The notes beneath the pieces were generated by a model that was given only the letters and a program-made list of their open reading frames with translations, did not search any database and was not told the DNA's origin. 34,095 nucleotides of DNA, taken from the NCBI GenBank assembly GCA_016280975.1, contig JAEEHU010000072.1, forward strand, positions 1-34,095. Direction: 5' to 3'. Position 1 is the stretch's first letter. Each line of letters begins with the position of its first letter. This DNA comes from Acholeplasmatales bacterium. GTDB taxonomy: Bacteria; Bacillota_I; Bacilli_A; Acholeplasmatales; Anaeroplasmataceae. Shown one piece after another: positions 18,501-24,514 of this stretch. Made by a program: the position numbers and the translations under genes.

Positions 18501-20116
18501 ACTACCATATAATCAGTACACTTATCAAATACATCGTTAATTTCTAGATCATACTTTAGCTTATATTTATCTAAACTTAAATCAAAGTCTTCAGTGAAGT
18601 CTAAAGATGTATAAATAGGTGCATCTTTTCTTGCTTCTTCCATTGGATATGAATAAATCTTTTTAGACTCATATTTTTTCAAAGCCTTATTAGTAGTTTT
18701 AGTTCCTGTATAGTATACATCAATACCACTTACATTTCCTGGAACTAGAAGTGTTGCTATACTACCATCATCATTTGGCTTTTCATATTTATTATATGTA
18801 TATGTTGCAAGCGGAGTCTTATTAGGCTTAGTTGTATTCTCACTATCAGTATCTGCGTTATTTGATACTTCTGTTTCATATACATCGATAATATATCCAT
18901 CTCTTGGGTCAGTTGATGAGAATCCTGTTTGAATTGATAAATTAAAGCCTTGATCTGAATATTCAATAGATGGTGTTTGAACTGAATATACGGCATCATA
19001 CTTCTCATTATCTGCAACGAAATCATCTGGATATTTAGCACTATAGTTATATTCACCAATTACGATTTCTTTGTCACAATATGTTGTGTACGCAATTGCT
19101 TCAATTACATCTAAGTCAACAAGGCCTCTAATGACACCTCTAAAGAAATTATCCTCATCAATAGTTTCAGGAACTCCCTCTACAGGCTCTCCTCCTGCTG
19201 TAATTTCAACTCTATGATTAGATCCTGTTAAATAGTGATCTGAAATATAAATATCATAATTAATATCATATGATAGTGATTCATAGTCAAATACAGGATT
19301 AAAATCAAATACAGCTTGTGGTTCAGGAAGCTGGCTTGTAACGACTACATTTGATAAGAATCGTGTTTCAATTAAATTTTCAGCCGAACCAACTATCTCA
19401 ACATTATATGGTCTATAAGGAGTAAGTCCTGTAACAATTTGCTTTTGTATACCAGGCTCAGTTATTGGGTATTCCTCATAGAACGTATTATTATAAATCT
19501 TAATTTTATAGTTAACTCCTGGAGCTAACTCTTCAACATCTATTTCATATTTAATGTAGTCTGTTCCTACATCATAAATTGCAGATAAAATTTGTGGTTC
19601 TGGTGCCATAATTGTACCACCAGCAAGTGCAACAACACCGACTGTAGCAAAGGCTACAACAGTTGCACCACCTGCAACAGATGCAGCTGATGCGCCAGCA
19701 CTAGCTCCTGCTGAGGCTCCAGCTGATGCGCCTGATGCGGATGCACTACCTGATGCAGATGCACTGCTTGAGGCCGATGCGCTACTTGATGCGGCTGTTG
19801 CGTCTGCTCCTACATCACCTGATAGGCTTGATGCATCTTGAACATTACCTGCATTTATATCAGGAGATTGTTGTCCATCTGCCGTATTTCTAAATCTATC
19901 ATCAATCTGTTCCTCGATTTTTCGAGGTTCAGTATCTGCTGTTAATGGCTTTTTATCCATGCCATAAATATCTTGGCTTGTTTCTGGGACATTAACTACT
20001 TCAGGAGAAGGATTTACTGTCTCTTTTGGAGCGTAGTATTCGATTGCTTTAATATCTTTGAACTCAGGAATAGCTTTATTCAATTCATGACCAAAGTTAT
20101 TGTATTCATCATTCAT
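12536..20116 (-). CDS. Giant membrane-anchored repeat surface protein (~2526 aa)
   Basis: I do not recognise a named family. Starting from the ATG at 20116, which follows AAAGGAGGAG, the protein is ~2526 aa; an upstream in-frame ATG would put that ribosome-binding site inside the gene. Residues 1-106 are hydrophilic without a signal peptide. Residues 107-147 are almost pure Ser/Ala/Gly. One hydrophobic segment, about 148-170 (VAFATVGVVALAGG), is the only membrane anchor. Everything after it is probably extracellular: first fibronectin III-like strands (e.g. GLTPYRPYNVEIVG), then two ~660-680-residue tandem modules, a partial third, and a C-terminal beta-rich end (EVQGSGIYKITITASNYND). No LPXTG sorting signal or other C-terminal anchor is present. 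It is Asp/Tyr/Thr-rich, as adhesins often are. It is first in an operon with the MscS-type channel and divergent from the PadR cassette. Role as adhesin or envelope scaffold is inference. Confidence 0.8.
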   Translation of the reverse strand: MNDEYNNFGHELNKAIPEFKDIKAIEYYAPKETVNPSPEVVNVPETSQDIYGMDKKPLTADTEPRKIEEQIDDRFRNTADGQQSPDINAGNVQDASSLSGDVGADATAASSSASASSSASASGSASASGASAGASAGASAGASAASVAGGATVVAFATVGVVALAGGTIMAPEPQILSAIYDVGTDYIKYEIDVEELAPGVNYKIKIYNNTFYEEYPITEPGIQKQIVTGLTPYRPYNVEIVGSAENLIETRFLSNVVVTSQLPEPQAVFDFNPVFDYESLSYDINYDIYISDHYLTGSNHRVEITAGGEPVEGVPETIDEDNFFRGVIRGLVDLDVIEAIAYTTYCDKEIVIGEYNYSAKYPDDFVADNEKYDAVYSVQTPSIEYSDQGFNLSIQTGFSSTDPRDGYIIDVYETEVSNNADTDSENTTKPNKTPLATYTYNKYEKPNDDGSIATLLVPGNVSGIDVYYTGTKTTNKALKKYESKKIYSYPMEEARKDAPIYTSLDFTEDFDLSLDKYKLKYDLEINDVFDKCTDYMVVEKVNDRVVDEQVLTSKTYTKTFETTANGTTVYVSVYGKLKGSDEYELIKTYSHGIEHQDPFKNVKFVMLDDNYFVQFEYYKDDSAKEFNVNITQNNLDGTKNVLNESFTGSYQNESVPYSNDDSVTLKDIKSFDISIYSGDILVREYTILPMQETFTCGEISVDGNGIVTVPYEITIPDNATINEVFVGFNGAYESSTSENLEGEVRLENLYSNLLTPTFEVTYVLDGVEIRTGFEIEDINLGAEYEVSYYATHFNSFYNYINIKFDTKIDGKTVNINLQPMVKESTDSGYEYVNIEERNISELSTGIYQNYYIVKTISIGDEKGISYKISSNGFDTEEHNILLDSTITTESLTGGYSAGFTDNDTRYIKYAKTLNSDGTANFYFDTNAANLGDDYYGRITYSYTEDNKTKYFHTDFFNTKTYSILSLNDKDYSFSYQIFYKNGDTYYDADLIGAQGKLYPAELIKLNGLEDNTASIAKLTTQDAEERMVIYFELLQNNIDSSKAVTLTYDGTEYNIALPTTADSPETYESQDGTYGYIAKIEDDIIRVEAYKKVSAISGDILYTAQLEYSAVASDFIDQFDDMIGKETLQGDITKTIGAYTGIYNLEDVEVTHEKSNQLAQARIFVNGINFIKTDERDRLMVVVYANGNVIGSDSYVDDGPAVIDIDPVYSTVEVKIIETKNQYVNTINEYQNAEIFALTYNETLLDTIEFEKASIITGVNLMEDNIDLEDVCDVSINVNGEILDSFDDYHMGITYYYESNGNVSSEEVQDISQGSTETQFSLHDEPVKVIVEVYQNDYYGNKVVFDSIEVPFTTSITLGEADVNSDGEVVIPYEITLPSDAELLTGQDITNVITFMGLEEQYEFSTLTGNITIAELTTNTLIPSVEVNYSSNGINIYHRIIGDSVDLGARYEVSYYATHYNSFYNTVNIKFDTYLNDKLVNANLDIEVAYDKEEDSYVFVKMEEREAPGSETFENGYYVVKTNEIYDQSTYDVIVSELKYKVTSQGFDNEEYTITVDRTVTDGAGDSNLQNFRAGNSDKKVEYIKTENSDGTVNYYFNTRFQELSSNHYGKLLYSYKQGNKTIYRETEYTQDVIIKLLNMEDLDYTFKYQVFYKKDNVYYDTNAITIDGYSTTDDHYKCAETNVSTTLDLANATIGIEEGRDSYTAAIFFDLNPDNFDNSTPIVINYAGKELEVLYKEYDETMTSLGDGAYGYTVTASDNSTSYVVAVRGDVIEVEATFFSLTNAPTTATVSFSGGPNDFIAAYIEANGSNDIVNYEDLSGSTTVTIGEFTGKYDVDSITDETEEDPTYANVIEIKLDYTATDSRDTLIAQAYFGDELIKESSYANGQIRLSLNPGYTKVTVKIMEVKTQEIMSSTLSISSYQIHYNVFEYKTYEFEQSDIVKNMSVTTSGDTMTIDVTSDDTFDDYYLKVEQYYKPSSSGSVTTLTHTGDQGSKTIEFNKQYETTKLIVSVYKHYSYGGDVIFLTNEIALDANISDFVYNDNDDHITLPTELILPEGAELDTANSRVVYGSQDPQSFNADGTCNIDIYQLESNLASLEFDIRYTLNGMNVSYTFTKVHSIESEVNLDYAVYSILGNSSYGSFSCNMSATKYDEDNDIVYILNQEDGKYYDADGNEAPESGLESPWTYNAMYYLAGSLTTDIGCFTNLPYRGDYTLSVHTAGENIIDTSTGSLKDESDLQSIRPDNNSAYMEQSADIGGIYITFLHEVQSYEYYNYDVHGVSKCTLEFDIFANGEAIVTKSIEFTEVRLDTIPESNSFSLDRSAINSSATKNADDTINLTINTGFDSTANPNYAYKVELHEKLSYNGYTHEKLYESDYSTSSSVSFSNVKNTNYEVYVTVYNVQDGNYIKYESYNLGRANSPIEDTDWKYDSSAGTYSNIIYIDKNYINPDYLDGSKLLSFKTGTIDLSSTASQSVSSNTVLVEVQGSGIYKITITASNYNDPRGNLVIEQGNSEIGYTEVTYSI
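13680..14023 (-). repeat. Partial third copy of the surface-protein module
   Basis: After the second module the protein reads DHITLPTELILP, then VNLDYAVYSILGNSSYGSF. In position and pattern this echoes VTVPYEITIP and LGAEYEVSYYATHFNSFYN of the complete copies. It is much more diverged, and I could not follow the similarity beyond about 115-150 residues. Confidence 0.5.
14024..16060 (-). repeat. Second ~679-aa tandem module of the giant surface protein
   Basis: Starts at FTTSITLGEADVNSDGEV. Shared landmarks with the first module are VVIPYEITLP, LGARYEVSYYATHYNSFYN, VNIKFDT, SDGTVNYYFNT, YTFKYQVFYKKDNVYYD and FDDYYLKVEQYY, all in the same order. The DNA around 15697-15777 is also close to 17697-17776, which suggests a duplication that is not very old or is kept similar by recombination. 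Confidence 0.8.
16061..18034 (-). repeat. First ~658-aa tandem module of the giant surface protein
   Basis: Starts at FTCGEISVDGNGIVTVPYE. Landmarks in order are VTVPYEITIP, LGAEYEVSYYATHFNSFYN, INIKFDT, SDGTANFYFDT, YSFSYQIFYKNGDTYYD and FDDYHMGITYYY. Each has a counterpart about 2.0 kb further along the gene in the second module. Confidence 0.8.
19670..19805 (-). repeat. Ser/Ala/Gly low-complexity coding repeat
   Basis: The DNA is a degenerate short-period repeat (units like GATGCG and GATGCAGATGCA on the plus strand), locally richer in G+C than its surroundings. It encodes SASASSSASASGSASASG followed by SAG triplets, just before the membrane anchor of the giant protein. Such a tract could change length by slippage. 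Confidence 0.7.
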
Positions 20117-20151
20117 AAATACTTCTCCTCCTTTTTTCCAAAAACCATTTA

Positions 20152-20180
20152 ATTTTATCACATTTTCTGATTATAATCAA
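20152..20180 (-). promoter_or_regulatory. Candidate promoter of the giant surface protein - mscS operon
   Basis: On the minus strand -35 TTGATT (20175-20180) and -10 TAAAAT (20152-20157) are 17 bp apart, placing the transcript start about 30 nt before the start codon. A second TATAAT at 20171-20176 is less well placed. Confidence 0.55.
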
Positions 20181-20185
20181 TTGTT

Positions 20186-20203
20186 TGATAGTTTACACTA
20201 TCA
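20186..20203. promoter_or_regulatory. Dyad operator candidate between the giant gene and padR
   Basis: TGATAGT-TTAC-ACTATCA is a perfect 7-bp inverted repeat with a 4-bp centre. It lies just upstream of the -35 of the giant gene and 22 bp upstream of the -35 of the padR promoter. PadR-family repressors usually bind dyads of this size and often repress their own gene, so this is the best operator candidate. Binding is not shown. Confidence 0.5.
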
Positions 20204-20225
20204 TAAATATTTTTTAATATTATGC

Positions 20226-20254
20226 TTGACATAATACTATGCGAGGCGTAATAT
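20226..20254 (+). promoter_or_regulatory. Promoter of the padR-DUF1700-DUF4097 operon
   Basis: Perfect -35 TTGACA (20226-20231), 17-bp spacer, -10 TAATAT (20249-20254). GAGGAGG follows at 20262-20268 and ATG at 20276, so the leader is very short. Confidence 0.75.
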
Positions 20255-20275
20255 TATACATGAGGAGGCATTAAG

Positions 20276-20590
20276 ATGAATGTACAATTAAAAAGAGGAA
20301 TTACAGACGTATGTGTTTTAGCTGTACTTAAAGAGGAAGCATCATACGGTTATAAAATAATTTCCGATTTAGAAAACATCATGAGCTTAAGCGAATCAAC
20401 ATTATATCCAATACTAAAAAGATTGGAAGCACAAAAGTGCTTAACTACTTTTTCTAAAGATTACAACGGAAGATTAAGAAAATATTATGAAATAACGGAT
20501 ATCGGAAAATCTAAAATTATTGAGTTTATCGAAGAATGGAAGGAAATCGAAAAGGTTGGAAGATTCATAAATTCAAGGGGAGGAATTTAA
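20276..20590 (+). CDS. PadR-family transcriptional regulator
   Basis: A 104-aa protein consisting of a PadR winged-helix domain: N-terminal helix with LKRGITDVCVLAVLKEEASYGYKI, the typical LSESTLYPILKRLE recognition region, and a wing with GRLRKYYEITDIGK. This is the short PadR subfamily 2, which has a small C-terminal dimerisation helix and often represses its own operon. It is first in a three-gene operon. The DUF1700 ATG comes one base after its stop, with GGGGAGGA inside the end of this gene. Its ligand is unknown. Confidence 0.93.
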   Translation: MNVQLKRGITDVCVLAVLKEEASYGYKIISDLENIMSLSESTLYPILKRLEAQKCLTTFSKDYNGRLRKYYEITDIGKSKIIEFIEEWKEIEKVGRFINSRGGI

Positions 20591-20591
20591 G

Positions 20592-21209
20592 ATGACTAGA
20601 GAAGATTTTATTAATAAGTTAAATAGAGGCCTAAGAGATTATCCAGATAAGAATGATATAGTTGCATATTATTATGAACTAATATCAGATAAGATGGATA
20701 ATGGATTATCTGAAGCTGAGGCTGTTAAATCATTAGGAAACGTTGATACGATTATTAATGATATCCTTAATAATCAGGGAGACAACGTAACAATTAATGA
20801 TGAGGAAAAAGCTTCAAGGTTTGTAGAAAAAAGTGAGAATGTTAATTATAAGGATGGTAGTGAGACTAAGAGTGATAAAAAAAGTAATACTTCTTCTAAG
20901 CACTTAGGCTTTGTTTCAGGCTTAATATACTTCTTATTCTCATTTTCAATTGTAATATTATGTATAGTTGCAATCGCAATTATAGTAGCTGCCGTAATTG
21001 TTAACCTTGCAGGAGGCGCAATGATAGCATTTGGTGGCTATGAATTTCAAGAAGGTATTGGAGTTGGATTTACAATGATAGGAATTGGAATATTCACACT
21101 TGGATTTGGATTCTTATTCTTATATTTTTCAAATCTATTAAGACGCTATATCTTTAAGAATAAAAAAGAATGGCGTAAAAAATTTAGAAGTTCATTGGTA
21201 GGTGAGTAA
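20592..21209 (+). CDS. DUF1700 (HAAS domain) membrane protein
   Basis: A 205-aa protein. The N-terminal ~65 residues form the HAAS-type helical domain: MTREDFINKLNRGL, then DIVAYYYELISDKMDNGLSE and AEAVKSLGNVDTIINDIL. A polar Ser/Lys/Asp linker follows, and then two or three hydrophobic helices from about residue 108 to 185 (LIYFLFSFSIVILCIVAIAI; IGVGFTMIGIGIFTLGFGFL). A basic tail ends the protein. DUF1700 proteins commonly follow a PadR gene and precede a DUF4097 gene. They are thought to act in envelope signalling, but the mechanism is not established. The next gene starts one base after its stop. Confidence 0.88.
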   Translation: MTREDFINKLNRGLRDYPDKNDIVAYYYELISDKMDNGLSEAEAVKSLGNVDTIINDILNNQGDNVTINDEEKASRFVEKSENVNYKDGSETKSDKKSNTSSKHLGFVSGLIYFLFSFSIVILCIVAIAIIVAAVIVNLAGGAMIAFGGYEFQEGIGVGFTMIGIGIFTLGFGFLFLYFSNLLRRYIFKNKKEWRKKFRSSLVGE

Positions 21210-21210
21210 T

Positions 21211-21984
21211 ATGAAGAAAAAGACTAGTCTACTTGTTATTTGGGGAATTATCCTATGTGTTATAGGCTTAGTTGTAGTAGGTGCCTCTGTTACTTTCGCT
21301 GTCAAAGACTACGAAGCCTTCACAAATTACACTGATAAAGAAATAGTTTTAGATGAAGATATTAACTATGATTTTGAATTTGCAACATCTGATGTTGTAA
21401 TTCATAAGACTACTGAGGCTAAAACTAAGGTTACTGCTAAATTAGTTAAGGATACTGATTTAACATTAGAAGGAAATAAGATTGCTATTTCTAAAAAGAA
21501 CATTTGGGGAGTATTATCAATGTACTTCAAAAATAAAATCGATATCTATTTAGGAACAGATATCGAAAATAACGATATTAAGATTTTAATAAATGCATCT
21601 ACATTAAAAAGTGATACCGATATCACTTTAAATAAGTTCAATTTTGAAGCTAACGCATCATCAGGTGACCTTAAGAATATAATTGCTGATTCAGTTAATA
21701 TGAAAATAAATGCTGGATCATTTGAAATTAAGGATTCAACAATTGATAAACTAAATATAGATGTAAATGCAGGAAATGTTAAAATCAAAACTGCTGTTAA
21801 CACATTCACATTTATAGCAAATGCTGCTTCTATTGATTCATATATTAAAGGAGCTAAGGCTGATTATAAGCGTGCAGTTGATCTTGCTGCCGCATCATCA
21901 AACCTAGGCTCAAGCTTTGAAGGAACTAAAACTATTTCTGGTAAGGTTACTGCAGGAAGCGCAGATTTCGAATTTGAATCTTAA
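21211..21984 (+). CDS. DUF4097 family membrane-anchored beta-helix protein
   Basis: A 257-aa protein with one N-terminal hydrophobic anchor (LLVIWGIILCVIGLVVVGAS). A beta-rich domain of short repeated strands follows, with the DUF4097 pattern of alternating SG/NAG turns (ANASSGDLKNIIADS, INAGSFEIKDSTIDKL, VNAGNVKIKTAV, TAGSADFEFES). The fold is expected to be a right-handed beta helix on the outer face of the membrane. I chose ATG 21211, not the GTG at 21202, because AGGTGAG sits just before that ATG. It is last in the PadR operon and ends at a strong terminator. Its target in the envelope is unknown. Confidence 0.85.
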   Translation: MKKKTSLLVIWGIILCVIGLVVVGASVTFAVKDYEAFTNYTDKEIVLDEDINYDFEFATSDVVIHKTTEAKTKVTAKLVKDTDLTLEGNKIAISKKNIWGVLSMYFKNKIDIYLGTDIENNDIKILINASTLKSDTDITLNKFNFEANASSGDLKNIIADSVNMKINAGSFEIKDSTIDKLNIDVNAGNVKIKTAVNTFTFIANAASIDSYIKGAKADYKRAVDLAAASSNLGSSFEGTKTISGKVTAGSADFEFES

Positions 21985-21997
21985 AATATAACAATAT

Positions 21998-22037
21998 AAA
22001 AGTCCTAATGGATTATTATTCCACTAGGACTTTTTTT
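21998..22037. terminator. Terminator between the DUF4097 gene and the glycosyltransferase
   Basis: Stem GTCCTA-TGGA / TCCA-TAGGAC, with one mismatch and a 7-nt loop, is followed by seven T on the plus strand. The A run on the left gives a weaker T run for the convergent minus-strand gene. Confidence 0.85.
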
Positions 22038-23022
22038 ACATCTTTAACATTTCAGAATAGAAATCATCTAATGTCTTAGACATACTTGTTATATTATTTC
22101 TTTCCTTTAGCTCACTATATTCTATTTCAAATATCTTTTCTACCTTTTCTCTACCATAGATTATAAAGATATTTCTTTTTGTTGCTAAGTATTCCTTTAA
22201 TCTATTTAGGTTATACTCCTTCTTATCCTTTAATTCCTCATAATCAAATAAGTTTGAGTATAAAACAATATAAATACCTAAGGTAAAGCTAATTAAATAA
22301 TTGAATTTTAAATAGCTATTTTTAGATACTAAGAATTCATATGTATAAATAGGTGAATCAAAGAAATCATCAAATGTTTCTACTGTATAGCTATATTTTC
22401 TTTTAATTCTTGTTAAGCTTGTATCATTTTTCTTCCATCTATATGTTGTAAAATCTAAATATGTGATATTTTCAGGCTTAATAGTACCTAATATAGATGT
22501 TGTGAAAAATGAATCCTCTAGGTGTCTTACCTTCGGATGGAATCTAATTCCATTTTCAGATAAGAATTTTCTTTTATATACTTTACCATGCATCCATGGG
22601 AAGGTATCTTTTCCTTTTTTAATTAAAAGTGTATTTTTTTCTTCTGTTTCAAGTGCGATATTAGTAACTAAATAGTCAGGCTCCTTTTTTGATATAAAGT
22701 CAGTAATTATATATAAAGCCTTCTTATCAAATAATTCATCATCACTATCACAAAACATAATATAGTCTGATGATGTACTATCTATACCCTTTTGGCGAGC
22801 AAGACCAGGACCAGTATTTTTATCATTTCTAATATATGAAATATTTAAATTCTTAAAGCTCTTTAGAAAGTCTTCATCTAATAATACATCACTACAGTCA
22901 TTAACTATAGTAAGCTTAATATTATTAAAATCGACACGCTCTTGATTATTTATTGAATCAAGTAGTGGTTTAATATCCTCATTCTTTTCCTTATATTGTG
23001 GAATTATTATATCAAGTAACAT
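22036..23022 (-). CDS. Family 2 glycosyltransferase
   Basis: A 328-aa GT-A fold enzyme. It begins LLDIIIPQYKEKNEDIKPLL and continues with the nucleotide-binding strand TIVNDCSD. Next comes NTGPGLARQKGID, then the metal-binding DxD-type motif in YIMFCDSDDELF (about residues 90-101). HGKVYKRKFL lies before the acceptor region. The C-terminal half is rich in Tyr, Lys and Phe and has no clear membrane helix. Donor and acceptor cannot be read from sequence; cell-surface glycan or glycolipid synthesis is likely. Its ribosome-binding site AAAGGAG overlaps the end of the preA-like gene, and only 4 nt separate the two genes, so it is last in the kinase operon. Confidence 0.85.
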   Translation of the reverse strand: MLLDIIIPQYKEKNEDIKPLLDSINNQERVDFNNIKLTIVNDCSDVLLDEDFLKSFKNLNISYIRNDKNTGPGLARQKGIDSTSSDYIMFCDSDDELFDKKALYIITDFISKKEPDYLVTNIALETEEKNTLLIKKGKDTFPWMHGKVYKRKFLSENGIRFHPKVRHLEDSFFTTSILGTIKPENITYLDFTTYRWKKNDTSLTRIKRKYSYTVETFDDFFDSPIYTYEFLVSKNSYLKFNYLISFTLGIYIVLYSNLFDYEELKDKKEYNLNRLKEYLATKRNIFIIYGREKVEKIFEIEYSELKERNNITSMSKTLDDFYSEMLKM

Positions 23023-23026
23023 ATAT

Positions 23027-24499
23027 TTACTCCTTTATCTTAGTTTCTATATCGCTTGAAACGATAGCGCCCTCTGGACATACAATAACACATAAGTGGC
23101 ATCCAACACATCTTTTTGGATCAAGCTTAGGCTTTCTATCCTCAAATTTAATTGCTTGATGTCCGCCATCCATACAAGATATATAGCATCTTCCACATCC
23201 AATACAATTAGATCTTATGAATTTAGGATAGATAACCATATCTCTTTCTCTTTCCTTAACATCCTTTAGGTTTTTAATATTAAAGCCTCTTATATTTTCA
23301 AAATTAAAATTATATGTTCCCAAGAACAATTTTAATCCTTCAACTAAATCAGTAATTATTCTATAGCCATATTCCATTACGGCTGTAGTGATTTGAACTG
23401 ATGAGGCACCAAGTGAAAAATACATTAGGGCATCCTCAAATGTATATATTCCACCCATACCTGAAATATATAAATCATCTAGGCTTTCATCCTTTGTTAT
23501 TTCAGATAGGAATCTTAATGATATTGGCTTAACTGCACTTCCTGATAAGCCACCAATAGAGAATACTTCCTTTTTCTTATTGTGGTAAAGATTAGTTACT
23601 GCCTCAAATTCGGTTATAGACTTAATAGTATTAATTAAAGATACACCATCAGCCCCACCGTCTTTGGCGGCCTTTGCACTAGGAATAATTGAAAGTACAT
23701 TTGGTGTTAATTTTGCAATAACTGGTATTTTAACACTATTTTTAACAACACTTGTATATCTTTTTACAAGGTCTGGCACTTGTCCTACATCACTTCCGGA
23801 ATGCTCCTCAGTCATATTAGGGCATGAGAAATTAAGCTCAAGGGCATCCGCGCCAGCCTCTTCTGCGATTTTTGCTAAGTATTCCCATTCATAATCATCC
23901 CTACCCATTATTGATACTAATAGGAATTTATTAGGATAATTCTTTTTTAGCTTTTTAAATATCTCAACATTTTCAATAACTGTGTGATCAGATAGCTGTT
24001 CAATATTTTTAAATGCTAAGAATGAGCCATCAAAATTTTTAATTGCAGAAAATCTTGGAGATGCCTCATGTATATCCATAAGTGATATTGTCTTAAATGA
24101 AACACCTGCCCAGCCCATATCAAAGGCACGAGAAACCATTTCATATGATGAGCCTACAACTGATGATGATAATATAAATGGATTTTCCATTTTAAATCCA
24201 CAGAAATCAGTTGTAATATCTGATTCTTTAATTTCTTGATTGAAATACTTTTTTTGTCTATATGAATCCTCAAGTATTTCTTTTATTCTAACTTTATTAG
24301 GTGATATACATGCTTCTTCGCATGGTGCGTCACAATCCATACACGCATTAGTCACGTTATTAATCGCACCTAAATAATTATTAAATCTAAGTGATCTAAT
24401 AATTCTATCAGGCATCGCATTCCTTTTACAAGCTTTTGAGCATAATGCATCATGACAAAGTAAGCATAATGCTAAGTCTCTTGACGAAATATTTGGCAT
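23027..24499 (-). CDS. preA: PreA-like dihydropyrimidine dehydrogenase / DHOD-fold protein with extra N-terminal Fe-S domain
   Basis: A 490-aa flavoprotein. Residues ~85-410 form the FMN-binding barrel of the PreA/dihydroorotate dehydrogenase type (NPFILSSSVVGSSYEM, ELNFSCPNM, GSDVGQVPDLVKRY, AKLTPN, INTIKSIT, SGMGGIYTFEDAL). Residues ~425-490 carry two ferredoxin clusters (CIGCGRCYISC and CVGCHLCVIVCP), as in PreA. Residues 1-85 add two Cys groups, C12-C15-C20-C24 and C53-C56-C60-C64, resembling the Fe-S helical domain at the N-terminus of eukaryotic dihydropyrimidine dehydrogenase and of PreT/GltD. The FAD/NAD domains of PreT are absent, and no preT is nearby. PreA reduces uracil or thymine in known cases; the substrate here is uncertain. 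ATG 24499 was chosen because AAAGGAG lies just before it, overlapping an in-frame GTG. Confidence 0.8.
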   Translation of the reverse strand: MPNISSRDLALCLLCHDALCSKACKRNAMPDRIIRSLRFNNYLGAINNVTNACMDCDAPCEEACISPNKVRIKEILEDSYRQKKYFNQEIKESDITTDFCGFKMENPFILSSSVVGSSYEMVSRAFDMGWAGVSFKTISLMDIHEASPRFSAIKNFDGSFLAFKNIEQLSDHTVIENVEIFKKLKKNYPNKFLLVSIMGRDDYEWEYLAKIAEEAGADALELNFSCPNMTEEHSGSDVGQVPDLVKRYTSVVKNSVKIPVIAKLTPNVLSIIPSAKAAKDGGADGVSLINTIKSITEFEAVTNLYHNKKKEVFSIGGLSGSAVKPISLRFLSEITKDESLDDLYISGMGGIYTFEDALMYFSLGASSVQITTAVMEYGYRIITDLVEGLKLFLGTYNFNFENIRGFNIKNLKDVKERERDMVIYPKFIRSNCIGCGRCYISCMDGGHQAIKFEDRKPKLDPKRCVGCHLCVIVCPEGAIVSSDIETKIKE

Positions 24500-24514
24500 G
24501 TAAATCACTCCTTT

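Noticed and set aside
18757-19059. A 100-codon minus-strand ORF inside the giant gene
   Set aside because: It is another frame of the repeat-rich surface protein; it is Met/Gln/Ile-biased with no initiation signal.
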